From Candidatus Gottesmanbacteria bacterium RIFCSPLOWO2_01_FULL_39_12b (GTDB taxonomy: Bacteria > Patescibacteriota > Microgenomatia > 2-02-FULL-39-11): DNA of 53,660 nt. This document shows, piece by piece, positions 26,026 through 34,993 of this stretch (positions are counted from its first letter, which is position 1; every line of letters starts with the position of its first letter). Under the pieces are notes generated by a model. It searched no databases and had not been told where the DNA came from. It saw only the letters and a program-made list of their open reading frames with translations. The stretch is taken from assembly GCA_001780955.1 (NCBI GenBank), contig MFJR01000007.1, forward strand, positions 139,053 to 192,712, given 5' to 3'. The position numbers were made by a program, and so were the translations under genes.

Positions 26026-27045
26026 ATGAAAAATAATAAAAGAAAATACGAGAAACTAATTTCGAGGTTGGGTCTAAATAGGGTTTTAATCGATGAGCCT
26101 TTGGCAAATTATTCAAGCTTCCGATTAGGAGGACCCGCTGATCTTATGTATAAAGCAAGTACTCATATTGAACTAGAAAGATCAATCCAGGCAGCTTATT
26201 CTTTAGGTATACCCATATTTATAATGGGTGGAGGAACAAATCTTTTAATAAGCGATCAGGGATTTAAAGGGTTAGTAATTAAAAATGAAACGAGTCGTAT
26301 TCAGTTAATCGGTGTCAGAGGAGGTAACTTGCTAAAAAATAAAGATAAAATAACAGAAAACAGCAAAATTTATCTTGAGGTTGATGCTGGAATTGGTGTC
26401 AATAGACTAGTTCGTTATACACTTGATCAAGGATTTTCAGGGTTAGAGCCATTTTTAGGTCAACCAGGAAGTATAGGAGGAGCAATGTGGATAAATGCTC
26501 ATAATATGAGTATGGGTAAGTATATAGGAAACACTGTATACTCGGCTAAAATTATAGAACTCACAGGAAAAATAAAAAAGATTCCTAAGAGTTATTTTCA
26601 TTTTAGCTATGATTTTAGCATTTTACAGAATACCTCCGAAATAGTTTTGTCAGTAATCTTCGAACTTTCGAGAGGCGTGAAAGAAAAATTATGGCAAGAA
26701 GCCCAAAGTGTACTTGAATACAGAAGTCAAACTCAACCTCATGGTGTATATTCATCAGGTTGTACTTTCAGGAATATAAGTAAAAGCGACGCTATACGGC
26801 TGGCAACACCTAAATACACCACCTCGGCAGGATATTTATTGGAAAGCGCAGGATTAAAAGGTAAAAGTATCGGTGGAGCGATGTATTCCTCGCATCATAC
26901 AAATTTTATCATCCATAAAGGCGAAGCTAAAGCAAGCGATGTGTTACAATTGATAAACTTGGGAAAAAAGAAAGTCCGGGAAAAATTTGGCGTGATGTTA
27001 CACGAAGAAGTTGTATTAGTGGGAGAATTTAATAAAAATGGATAA
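26026..27045 (+). CDS. murB: UDP-N-acetylenolpyruvoylglucosamine reductase
   Basis: This FAD enzyme reduces UDP-GlcNAc-enolpyruvate to UDP-MurNAc with NADPH. The FAD-binding region shows NYSSFRLGGPADLMYKAS and IFIMGGGTNLLISDQGFKGL. The middle block is FLGQPGSIGGAMWINAHNM, and the end is HTNFIIHKGEAKASDVLQLI. The position of the catalytic serine in the usual G-S-x-F-K-N-P motif is held by Cys246 (SSGCTFRN). Cys can in principle donate the proton, so activity is expected. Length is 339 residues. It overlaps murA by 8 bases. Confidence 0.9.
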   Translation: MKNNKRKYEKLISRLGLNRVLIDEPLANYSSFRLGGPADLMYKASTHIELERSIQAAYSLGIPIFIMGGGTNLLISDQGFKGLVIKNETSRIQLIGVRGGNLLKNKDKITENSKIYLEVDAGIGVNRLVRYTLDQGFSGLEPFLGQPGSIGGAMWINAHNMSMGKYIGNTVYSAKIIELTGKIKKIPKSYFHFSYDFSILQNTSEIVLSVIFELSRGVKEKLWQEAQSVLEYRSQTQPHGVYSSGCTFRNISKSDAIRLATPKYTTSAGYLLESAGLKGKSIGGAMYSSHHTNFIIHKGEAKASDVLQLINLGKKKVREKFGVMLHEEVVLVGEFNKNG

Positions 27046-28366
27046 ATTTATAATTGAAGGTGGAAGCAGACTTCATGGTGAAATTAAAGTAAGCGGGGCA
27101 AAGAATGTGGCTATGAAAGTTATTTTAGCCGGACTTTTAACTGATAAATCACTCATCATTAGAAACGTTCCACAAATTTCGTCTGTAGTAGGGACTTGTG
27201 AAATAGTGAAGACATTAGGTGTTAGGATCCAGATTAAATCAGATCATAGTTTAATCGTGCAGAGTGAAAATATTAATTCTTATTCAGTTCCTCTTGAGCT
27301 AGGCGGACTTTATAGAACCGCTACTATGGTTATAGGTCCTTTACTGAGCAGGTTTGGTAAGGCGATCGTCCCTAATCCGGGAGGGTGCAGATTAGGTAAA
27401 AGACCTATTGAGCGACACATTGAAGGTTTAAAAGCAATGGGCGTAAAGATAACTTATAAGGATGGGTATTTTAAGGCTGAAACTAAACGTTTAAACGGAA
27501 TTAAATATCGTTTTGAGAGTAATTCCCACACGGGAACTGAAACCTTAATTTTAGCCGCAGTACTTGCTCATGGTGAAACAATTATTGAAAATGCAGCTGA
27601 GGAACCAGAGGTAGATGATTTGATTAATTTACTGACTAAGATGGGGGCTAAAATTCGACGTAAAGGATACCGCACTATTGTGATATCAGGCGTAAAAAAA
27701 TTAGAAGGAACAGATTATGAAATAATGCCTGATAGAAATGAAGTTGTAACTTTTGCTATCGGCGCTCTTGCCACAGGTGGGGATGTGACAATTGATGGAA
27801 CCCAAAGAGAATATTTAGGGTCATTTTTAGAAGAATTAGATGAAACAAAAGCTTGTTGGGAACCTTTGGGAGATCGAAAAACAAGATTTTATACCGATGG
27901 TATTTTAGCCTCGACTAAAATTAAAACATCTCCATATCCAGGGTTTATGACAGACTGGCAGTCTCCTTGGGCTTTACTTATGACTCAGGCGGTTGGGAAG
28001 TCGACCATTCATGAGACCGTTTATGAGGAAAGATTTGGATATGTAGATGAATTAAAAAAAATTGGTGCCAAAATCGACTATTTTAATCCAGAAGTTTCAA
28101 ATCCAAAACATTTTTACAATTTTAATTGGTCTGATCGAAAAAAAGAAGATTTTCATGCCATAAATATAACTGGACCGACAATTCTCCACAATGGCGTCAT
28201 GGAGGTGATGGATCTGAGGGCTGGCGCAACATTAGTTTTGGGTGCATTGGTGGCGAAAGGAGAAAGCGTGGTTTTTGGAGTTGAGCATATAGACCGCGGT
28301 TATGAAAGGATTGAAGAAAGATTGAGAACTTTAGGTGCAAGGATTAAGCGGGAGGAGGAAAAATGA
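27038..28366 (+). CDS. murA: UDP-N-acetylglucosamine 1-carboxyvinyltransferase
   Basis: MurA transfers enolpyruvate from PEP to UDP-GlcNAc, the committed step of murein synthesis. Substrate residues Lys22-Asn23 occur in VSGAKNVAMK at the same numbers as in E. coli. The catalytic loop is NPGGCRLGKRPIERHI with Cys117. This is the fosfomycin-reactive cysteine, so the enzyme is predicted to be sensitive. The C-terminal DRGYERIEERLRTLGARI is conserved. Length is 442 residues, slightly longer than usual because of an insertion around FNPEVSNPKHFYNFNWSDR. It overlaps the next gene by ATGA. Confidence 0.93.
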   Translation: MDKFIIEGGSRLHGEIKVSGAKNVAMKVILAGLLTDKSLIIRNVPQISSVVGTCEIVKTLGVRIQIKSDHSLIVQSENINSYSVPLELGGLYRTATMVIGPLLSRFGKAIVPNPGGCRLGKRPIERHIEGLKAMGVKITYKDGYFKAETKRLNGIKYRFESNSHTGTETLILAAVLAHGETIIENAAEEPEVDDLINLLTKMGAKIRRKGYRTIVISGVKKLEGTDYEIMPDRNEVVTFAIGALATGGDVTIDGTQREYLGSFLEELDETKACWEPLGDRKTRFYTDGILASTKIKTSPYPGFMTDWQSPWALLMTQAVGKSTIHETVYEERFGYVDELKKIGAKIDYFNPEVSNPKHFYNFNWSDRKKEDFHAINITGPTILHNGVMEVMDLRAGATLVLGALVAKGESVVFGVEHIDRGYERIEERLRTLGARIKREEEK

Positions 28367-29637
28367 ATAAAATTGTTACTTTAATATTAGCTGGAGGCGA
28401 CTCGTCCCGTTTTTGGCCATTAAGAGATAAACACTTTATTAAATTTTTGGATAAACCTTTAATCTGTTATTCTATTTCTCAATTAATAAAATTCGGTTTT
28501 ACAGATATCGTAATTGTAGTTAGTCAGGAAAATCAGGCAAAATATGAGATCTTGAGAAGTTTTTTCACAAATATCAACTTAAATCTCGTTACCCAAGTTA
28601 ATTTTCTTGGTATGGCGGGGGCCGTAATTTCTGCCGCAAAATTTATCAAAGAAAACCCAGTTTTAATTGTTGGCCCATCCGATATACATGAAAATATATT
28701 ATTAGACGATTTTACGAAGCTTCTCAGAACAAAACCGGAAGGTATATTAGCAGGAATCGCTTTAGATAAGTATTTCCCTGGAGGATATTTAACCGTAAAA
28801 AAAGATATCGTGACAGGTATTGTGGAAAAACCCAGTCCGAATAAATTACCAAGTAATATTGTCAATTTTGTCTTTGATTATCTGGTAAAAGGTGATTTAT
28901 TGCTTGATTCTATCAAAAAAATTAACACAAAAAGAGATGATCATTATGAACAAGCCATAGAACTGCTCATCAAGAAGGGACATAACTTTAAGTTTCTACC
29001 TTATAAAGGTTTTTGGGGATATTTAAAGTATCCCTGGAATCTTCTTGATATAAATAGCTATTTTTTGAATAAAATTCATAAAATAAAGATTAAAAGTTCT
29101 GAAATAGCCGATTCCTCTAATATTGTAGGAAATGTCATCATAGAAGAAGGCGTAAAAATAATGGAGAACGTCAAGATAATTGGCCCGGTTTATATAGGAA
29201 AAGGAACTATCATTGGCCAGAATTGCTTAATTAGAGAATCAATGATTGGCAATAATTGTGTTATAGGTTTTTCTACAGAAATTGCCCGAAGTCATATAGG
29301 AGATAACTGTTGGTTTCATAATAATTACATAGGTGATAGTGTACTTTCTGAAAATATAAGTATGGGGGCAGGTGCTATCTTGGCAAATTATAAATTAAAT
29401 AAACAACCTGTTAAATCAGTAATCGGTGGGAAACAAATAATCACTGGCAAAATTAAACTTGGCGCCCTGATCGGTAGTAATGTGAATATAGGAGTTAATG
29501 CTTCAATAATGCCTGGAGTTAAGATAGGTCAAAACTCGGTTGTGGGAAGTGGAGTAGTTTTAGACATAGATTTACCGGAAAAAAAAGTTTGCTATTTTAA
29601 AAACGAAAATTATACTATTACCGATAACAAATTTTAG
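28363..29637 (+). CDS. GlmU-like sugar-1-phosphate nucleotidyltransferase with beta-helix acyltransferase domain
   Basis: The N-terminal ~235 residues form a nucleotidyltransferase domain. Its signature is LAGGDSSRFWPLRDKHFIKF, a variant of the usual GxGTRLxPLT loop. The C-terminal ~180 residues form a left-handed beta-helix with many hexapeptide turns (NVIIEEGVKIMENVKIIGPV and ALIGSNVNIGVNASIMPGVK). The layout matches bifunctional GlmU and archaeal-type glucosamine-1-phosphate acetyltransferase/uridylyltransferases. Position between murA and glmS suggests it makes UDP-GlcNAc for murein. A glucose-1-phosphate thymidylyltransferase role cannot be excluded. Length is 424 versus about 456 residues in E. 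coli GlmU. Confidence 0.75.
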   Translation: MNKIVTLILAGGDSSRFWPLRDKHFIKFLDKPLICYSISQLIKFGFTDIVIVVSQENQAKYEILRSFFTNINLNLVTQVNFLGMAGAVISAAKFIKENPVLIVGPSDIHENILLDDFTKLLRTKPEGILAGIALDKYFPGGYLTVKKDIVTGIVEKPSPNKLPSNIVNFVFDYLVKGDLLLDSIKKINTKRDDHYEQAIELLIKKGHNFKFLPYKGFWGYLKYPWNLLDINSYFLNKIHKIKIKSSEIADSSNIVGNVIIEEGVKIMENVKIIGPVYIGKGTIIGQNCLIRESMIGNNCVIGFSTEIARSHIGDNCWFHNNYIGDSVLSENISMGAGAILANYKLNKQPVKSVIGGKQIITGKIKLGALIGSNVNIGVNASIMPGVKIGQNSVVGSGVVLDIDLPEKKVCYFKNENYTITDNKF

Positions 29638-29657
29638 AGAGACAGAAGTATTTAATT

Positions 29658-31442
29658 ATGTGTGGAATATTTGGGTATATAGGTAAAAGCAATAAGGCTT
29701 CTGAAATCGTTTTTAACGGTTTAAAAACTCTTGAATATAGGGGTTATGATTCATGGGGAATAGCAACGTTAAAATCAAAAATAACAGTAAAAAAACGAGT
29801 AGGGAAGATTGGAAATGCTAATGTTGACGATTTGCCAAAATCCAACTTTGCATTAGGCCATACCAGGTGGGCTACTCATGGAGGGGTGACAGAAGTTAAC
29901 GCGCATCCGCATTTAGATTGCAGTGGCCAATTTGCCATAATCCACAACGGAATAATCGAAAATTATGACGAGATTAAAGAAGAACTTTTGAAAAAGAAAC
30001 ACAAGATCGTTTCGGATACCGACACGGAAGTAGCCGTACATTTGATAGAGGAAATCTACAGAAAATCAACAGGTAAAAGTAAGAAGGAGAATTTTTTAGA
30101 GGCTACCCGAAAGGCGTTCAACAGATTTGTAGGGCTTAACGCAATTATCGTTATGGATGCAGAAACTTCAACATACGTTGCTGCAAAAAACGGTTCACCT
30201 TTGGCAATAGGAAAAGGTTCTAACGAAAATTTTCTGGCTTCTGATGCACACGCACTAATTCCTTATACCAAAAACATATATTTCATGGAAGATGGTGAGA
30301 TAATTTCAGTAACCCCGGAAAATATTTCTATTTTTGACGCATTAACAGGCAGGAAAAAAACTCTTAAATTTAACAAGTTGACATGGAAACAAACAGCTAT
30401 TGATAAAGGTAAATATCCCCATTTCATGTTGAAAGAGATTTTTGATCAGCCTAAAGTAATCGAGAACATTATCAACGACTCTAAGTTTCAAATTATCAAT
30501 TTCTCAGACATAATTAAAAATTCTTATGGTACGTATTTAGTCGGCTGTGGTACAGCAGCATATGCCTGTTTGGCAGGAACTTATATTTTCTCTAAAATAT
30601 CGGGACGTCATTTAAACTTCTCTGTCGGAAGTGAGTTTGGATATTTGGTTGATTTCTTAACGCCTAAAAGTCTGGTGATCGCTCTTTCACAATCAGGAGA
30701 GACGATAGACGTAATTGATTCTGTGAAAAAAGCAAAGGTAAAAGGAGCTCAAATAACGAGCCTGGTTAATAGTCTTGGGTCAACATTATACCGGTTATCA
30801 GATAAAAAATTACTTCTTAATGCGGGAGTAGAAAGGGCAGTAGTTTCAACCAAAGCTTTCACAGCAAAATTGACCGTTCTGATATTACTAGCTTACCAGC
30901 TTGCTGGTAAAATTTCAGAGGGAAAGTCTATTTTAAGAGAGTGTTTGAAAGTTCTAAAGGAAGTACTCTGTCGCGATAACTTAAATAGAATAAGAAAATT
31001 AGTAAAAACTCTTGTTAGTCAAAAACACATTTATATTATTGGTCGTGGAGTTTCTTATCCTATAGCTTTGGAGGCGGCTCTAAAGATTAAAGAGGCATCA
31101 TATATACACGCAGAAGGGTTTGCCGCAGGTGAGTTAAAACACGGAGTTATTGCCTTGATCGAAAAAAATATACCCTGTATTGCTTTTCTACCCAACGATG
31201 AGACTTATGGAGCAACTCTTGCCGGTTGTATGGAAATGAAAGCCAGGGGTGGTTATATAATTGGCATTTCTCATAAAAATCATGAAGTTTTTGATTATTA
31301 TCTGCCTGTTTATGATGTCGGCATTGCTTCAATTATTCCTTCTGCAGTCGTTGGTCAACTACTCGGATATTATTTGGCTATAGAGCAGGGTTTGGATCCC
31401 GATAAGCCCCGTAATCTTGCCAAAAGCGTTACTGTTAGATAA
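29658..31442 (+). CDS. glmS: Glutamine-fructose-6-phosphate aminotransferase
   Basis: GlmS makes glucosamine-6-phosphate from fructose-6-phosphate and glutamine, the entry to UDP-GlcNAc. The class II glutaminase domain starts MCGIFGYIG with catalytic Cys2 exposed after Met removal. It continues with TLEYRGYDSWG, LGHTRWATHGG and IIHNGIIENY. Two SIS domains follow, with GCGTAAYACLAG, SQSGETIDVIDSV and the C-terminal DPDKPRNLAKSVTV. Length is 594 residues, normal. It lies 20 bases after the GlmU-like gene, putting two steps of one pathway together inside the murein operon. Confidence 0.95.
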   Translation: MCGIFGYIGKSNKASEIVFNGLKTLEYRGYDSWGIATLKSKITVKKRVGKIGNANVDDLPKSNFALGHTRWATHGGVTEVNAHPHLDCSGQFAIIHNGIIENYDEIKEELLKKKHKIVSDTDTEVAVHLIEEIYRKSTGKSKKENFLEATRKAFNRFVGLNAIIVMDAETSTYVAAKNGSPLAIGKGSNENFLASDAHALIPYTKNIYFMEDGEIISVTPENISIFDALTGRKKTLKFNKLTWKQTAIDKGKYPHFMLKEIFDQPKVIENIINDSKFQIINFSDIIKNSYGTYLVGCGTAAYACLAGTYIFSKISGRHLNFSVGSEFGYLVDFLTPKSLVIALSQSGETIDVIDSVKKAKVKGAQITSLVNSLGSTLYRLSDKKLLLNAGVERAVVSTKAFTAKLTVLILLAYQLAGKISEGKSILRECLKVLKEVLCRDNLNRIRKLVKTLVSQKHIYIIGRGVSYPIALEAALKIKEASYIHAEGFAAGELKHGVIALIEKNIPCIAFLPNDETYGATLAGCMEMKARGGYIIGISHKNHEVFDYYLPVYDVGIASIIPSAVVGQLLGYYLAIEQGLDPDKPRNLAKSVTVR

Positions 31443-31447
31443 CTCTT

Positions 31448-32170
31448 ATGAAGAAATATCCGATCCTTATTCTCCATGGGTGGAACTTGAATGCTATTAA
31501 ATATGATCCGTTAATAACCGAGTTTAAAAAAAGAGGATTTGAAGTTGCTTGTTTTGATCTACCTGGATTTAGATGTACTACTTCTCTTCAATCTCCATAT
31601 ACGATTGCCGATTACGGAATATACATTATTGACTACTTAAAGAAACTTAAATACAAGGAAGTTATCGTGATAGGTCATTCTTTTGGAGGTAGAGTTGGAA
31701 TATATCTAAGTTTAAATTTTCCTGAAACAGTAAAAGCTTTAATCATAACTGGAACACCAGGATTGGGCGCTGATTTAACCATAAAGGAAGAGATTTATCT
31801 CCTTGCTGCAAAAACCGGGAAAAAAATCTTTTCAATCCCACATCTTTCGAATCTACAAGATTTAGCTAGAAGAGTACTTTATAAATTTGTCGGTTCCTAT
31901 GATTATTATAAGACTCAGGGAGTTTTGAGAGAAACCTTTAAAAATATTATCGCCTACAGGTTGGAGCCGTTTCTTGATAAGATTACACAACCGACTTTGA
32001 TAGTTTGGGGCGAAGAAGACAAAATTGTTCCTGTTAAAGTCGCATACGGGATGAATAGATTAATAAAAAATTCAAAAATAGTCATAATTCCAAAATCTCG
32101 TCATGGAGTTCCATGGACTAATTCAATGACGTTTGCAAATGAGGTAGAAAGATTCTTAAACGTCATATGA
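31448..32170 (+). CDS. Alpha/beta hydrolase
   Basis: This 240-residue protein has the alpha/beta-hydrolase fold. It has an oxyanion-hole segment LILHGWN, the nucleophile elbow GHSFGGR with Ser78, the acid in VWGEEDKIVP and the base in KSRHGVPWTN. No signal peptide is visible, so it should be cytoplasmic. The substrate is unknown. It lies between glmS and murF and overlaps murF by ATGA, so it is part of the operon; a role in murein or lipid turnover is possible but not shown. Confidence 0.8.
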   Translation: MKKYPILILHGWNLNAIKYDPLITEFKKRGFEVACFDLPGFRCTTSLQSPYTIADYGIYIIDYLKKLKYKEVIVIGHSFGGRVGIYLSLNFPETVKALIITGTPGLGADLTIKEEIYLLAAKTGKKIFSIPHLSNLQDLARRVLYKFVGSYDYYKTQGVLRETFKNIIAYRLEPFLDKITQPTLIVWGEEDKIVPVKVAYGMNRLIKNSKIVIIPKSRHGVPWTNSMTFANEVERFLNVI

Positions 32171-33741
32171 TTTTACGCTTATTCACTATTCTTTTAATTT
32201 CCTCTTTTATTTTAAGAACCGTTCGTAATCTGCTATTTCAATCATACCTTTGGCAGCTTAAAGAGTATCGCTTGGACAGGATGCTTTCTTATCTAAAAAC
32301 TACACAGGGAAGAAAGGTGATTTTAAATCCGCTTTCTCTGATTAAATGGGTCTTAATAGTAATAGGACTTACCGTCATAATTTACTCTTACTTTGTCATT
32401 GGGTCAATAGAGAGTTCAGGGTTTTTAATCCTGATTTTATATTTATTATTCTGGTTTATTTGGTGTTTTGAAGGAATAAAGTCAGTCTGGGTATTAATAA
32501 AAGGAGGATGGAGGTTACCCAAGTTCACGGTAAAAATTTGGCTGATACTGATGACAAGCAGTGTCATTACATTCAGCTGGGTTTACCTGGAGAATTTTGG
32601 TTTTTTTCTGACTTACGGACCTTTACTTGATAAATTATTGACTTCTGTAATTATTGTAAGCGTGATGGTTTTGAATCTGGCGTCATGGTTAATCAAGAAA
32701 ATTATAGTGATTCTTGCCAAAAGAAAGATAGAACGCACGAAAAATTTAATTGTAATAGGAATTACGGGCAGTTACGGGAAAACTTCTACAAAAGAATATC
32801 TGTCCACTATTTTATCGAGCCGGTATAAAGTTCTTAAAACAGAAGGATATAACAATACTGAGGTTGCGGTGGCCTTGACTATCTTGAAACAACTTAATTC
32901 TTCGCATGAAGTATTTATCGTAGAAATGGGAGCTTATAAAAAAGGAGAGATTAAAGCCATATGTGACATTGTTCATCCACAAGTGGGAATTATTACCGGA
33001 ATCAACCAGCAGCATCTTGAACTTTTTGGAACGCTCGAGAAAACTATAGCTGCTAAATTTGAACTTATTAAAGGATTAAGAAAACAGGGGAAAGCAATAT
33101 TTAATTTAAACAATAAATATGTCAGAAAAATGTACGAGAATGCCCAAATAGAGAGGAAGGATTTAAGCGTTTATGGCTTTTCTGAAAAGGAGTCATATAA
33201 AGTTATAAGCATACGGCCTGATTGTATGATATTTGAACTGATATATAAGAAGGAGAAAATCAAATGTCAGGTAAATCTTTACGGAGAACAAAATATAGAA
33301 AACGTAATAGGAGCGTCTTTTACAGCCTTGCTTTTAGGATTCTCGATTCTGGAGGTAAAATCAGCCGTTAAAAAGCTAAAACCTCCGATTCACACCATGA
33401 GGTTATTTCAGGGCAAGAATGGTCGGCTTTTTATTGACGATACTTTCAACTCCAATCCAGATGGGGTGTTGGCGGCTTTGAAGTATTTAACATTATTCAG
33501 ACAAAAGAAATATCTTGTGTTGACACCCTTAATTGAATTAGGAAAAGAAGCATTAAAAATTCATGAGATGATTGGAGAAAAAGCAGCCGTAAGTGGCGTT
33601 AGTATATTCCTTACCAATCCCAATTATTTTAATACATTCAGGGGTATAGCTAAGATCTATAAAGATGAAGAGTTACCAAAAAGTGGAGTGATATTGTTTG
33701 AGGGAAAGGAAGCGGGAAAGATATTAAAGAATTATGTTTAA
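32167..33741 (+). CDS. murF: MurF-type Mur ligase with N-terminal membrane domain
   Basis: MurF adds D-Ala-D-Ala to the UDP-MurNAc-tripeptide. Here the Mur ligase core starts at about residue 193; the P-loop GSYGKTST is at 201-208. It continues with NTEVAVALTIL, FIVEMGAYKKGEI and FIDDTFNSNPDGVLAAL (the MurF D(D)xYNANP-type motif). The preceding ~190 residues contain about five hydrophobic segments and replace the normal soluble first domain. The enzyme is therefore predicted to sit in the membrane, close to MraY and MurG. Total length is 524 residues. It overlaps both neighbours. Confidence 0.85.
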   Translation: MILRLFTILLISSFILRTVRNLLFQSYLWQLKEYRLDRMLSYLKTTQGRKVILNPLSLIKWVLIVIGLTVIIYSYFVIGSIESSGFLILILYLLFWFIWCFEGIKSVWVLIKGGWRLPKFTVKIWLILMTSSVITFSWVYLENFGFFLTYGPLLDKLLTSVIIVSVMVLNLASWLIKKIIVILAKRKIERTKNLIVIGITGSYGKTSTKEYLSTILSSRYKVLKTEGYNNTEVAVALTILKQLNSSHEVFIVEMGAYKKGEIKAICDIVHPQVGIITGINQQHLELFGTLEKTIAAKFELIKGLRKQGKAIFNLNNKYVRKMYENAQIERKDLSVYGFSEKESYKVISIRPDCMIFELIYKKEKIKCQVNLYGEQNIENVIGASFTALLLGFSILEVKSAVKKLKPPIHTMRLFQGKNGRLFIDDTFNSNPDGVLAALKYLTLFRQKKYLVLTPLIELGKEALKIHEMIGEKAAVSGVSIFLTNPNYFNTFRGIAKIYKDEELPKSGVILFEGKEAGKILKNYV

Positions 33742-34993
33742 TTATCCTATTGCCATTTCTCTATCACCTAATACCGACGACGATGATATCAGGCAGGCCG
33801 TAAAAATACTTTTTCAACCTTGGTGTTGGAAAAAAGGGAGAGAGATAGATAGAGTAGAAAAATGGTTTTGTGACTATTTTGGAGTCCCTGAAGCTGTTTC
33901 ATTCAATAGCGGAATATCTGCCTTATTTGCTTTACTTAAAGCGTTTGAAATAGGAAAAGATGATGAAGTGCTAATTCAAGCATTTACCTGTGTGGCCGTG
34001 GTTGAACCGATCCTCTGGACAGGGGGGAGACCTGTTTTTGTAGATATTGATGAAGGTTTTAACTTAGATTATAGACTGATAGAACAAAAAATAACCAGAA
34101 AAACGAGGGCAATTATTGTTCAGAATACTTTTGGTACTCCTGCAAATATAGATAAGATCACAAAAATTGTTCAAAAACATAATCTTATCCTGATAGAAGA
34201 CTGCGCGCACTCTCTTGGAGGCGAATTTAAAGGTGGGAAGCTAGGATCATTCGGAGATGCAGCATTTTTCAGTTTCGGAAGGGATAAAGTTATATCTTCG
34301 GTGTTTGGTGGTATGGCTATAATAAATTTGAAATTTAATCCGCCAGCTGGCGGACAAAATCAAAAATTAAGGGAGATACAAAAGAACTTAGAGTACCCAA
34401 GCTATTTCTGGATTCTTCAACAGCTTTTGCACCCGATCGCTTTTGCCTGTATTTTACCTCTTTATAACTTAATTTTAGGTAAAATAATTTTGTTTTTGCT
34501 TATGAAGGCAAGAATTCTGTCTAAACCGGTTTATAAAGAAGAATTGATTGGAGAGAAACCTAAGACTTTTCCGTTCAAATATCCCAACGCATTGGCATCA
34601 CTTCTTATAAGACAATTAGATAAACTCAAAAATTATAACGATAAACGAAATCAAATTGCTGATTACTATTATAAATATTTAGAAAAGAAGAAAAGTATAA
34701 TATTACCCCCATACGTCAATGGTTCGATATTTTTACGTTTTAATATTTTAATAAATAATGCCAACAAGGTTTTCGCGAAAGCTAAAAAGAATAAAGTTGT
34801 ATTAGGGAACTGGTATCATAATGTTATTGATCCGGAAGGAGTGGAGTTGGAAAAGATAGGTTATATTCCCGGCCGTTGTCCTAAGGCAGAAAGCTATGCA
34901 AAACGATCTGTTAACCTTCCCACCTATCCAAGATTAAATGAGGATAATATAAATCAGGTCGTAAAACTTATAAACAAATATGCTACAGATTAA
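33734..34993 (+). CDS. DegT/DnrJ/EryC1/StrS-type PLP aminotransferase
   Basis: This 419-residue sugar-aminotransferase-family protein has NSGISALFALLKAF, VLIQAFTCVAVVEPILWTGG and FVDIDEGFNLD. Its PLP blocks are LIEDCAHSLGGEF and FFSFGRDKVISSVFGGMA, with the Lys of GRDK expected to bind PLP. Such enzymes aminate keto sugars but sometimes act on other carbonyls. It overlaps murF by 8 bases and the FemAB gene by 14. This location suggests a cell-wall or lipid-linked product; the substrate is unknown. An in-frame 16-bp palindrome (34339-34354) encodes NPPAGGQ just after the PLP region and looks like a repeat insertion. Confidence 0.8.
   Translation: MFNYPIAISLSPNTDDDDIRQAVKILFQPWCWKKGREIDRVEKWFCDYFGVPEAVSFNSGISALFALLKAFEIGKDDEVLIQAFTCVAVVEPILWTGGRPVFVDIDEGFNLDYRLIEQKITRKTRAIIVQNTFGTPANIDKITKIVQKHNLILIEDCAHSLGGEFKGGKLGSFGDAAFFSFGRDKVISSVFGGMAIINLKFNPPAGGQNQKLREIQKNLEYPSYFWILQQLLHPIAFACILPLYNLILGKIILFLLMKARILSKPVYKEELIGEKPKTFPFKYPNALASLLIRQLDKLKNYNDKRNQIADYYYKYLEKKKSIILPPYVNGSIFLRFNILINNANKVFAKAKKNKVVLGNWYHNVIDPEGVELEKIGYIPGRCPKAESYAKRSVNLPTYPRLNEDNINQVVKLINKYATD
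34339..34354 (+). repeat. Perfect 16-bp palindrome in the DegT gene
   Basis: TCCGCCAGCTGGCGGA is its own reverse complement and is far more GC-rich than its surroundings. It encodes the odd PPAGG peptide in a region where relatives usually have a short loop. It probably comes from a REP-like palindromic repeat family inserted in-frame. Confidence 0.6.
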
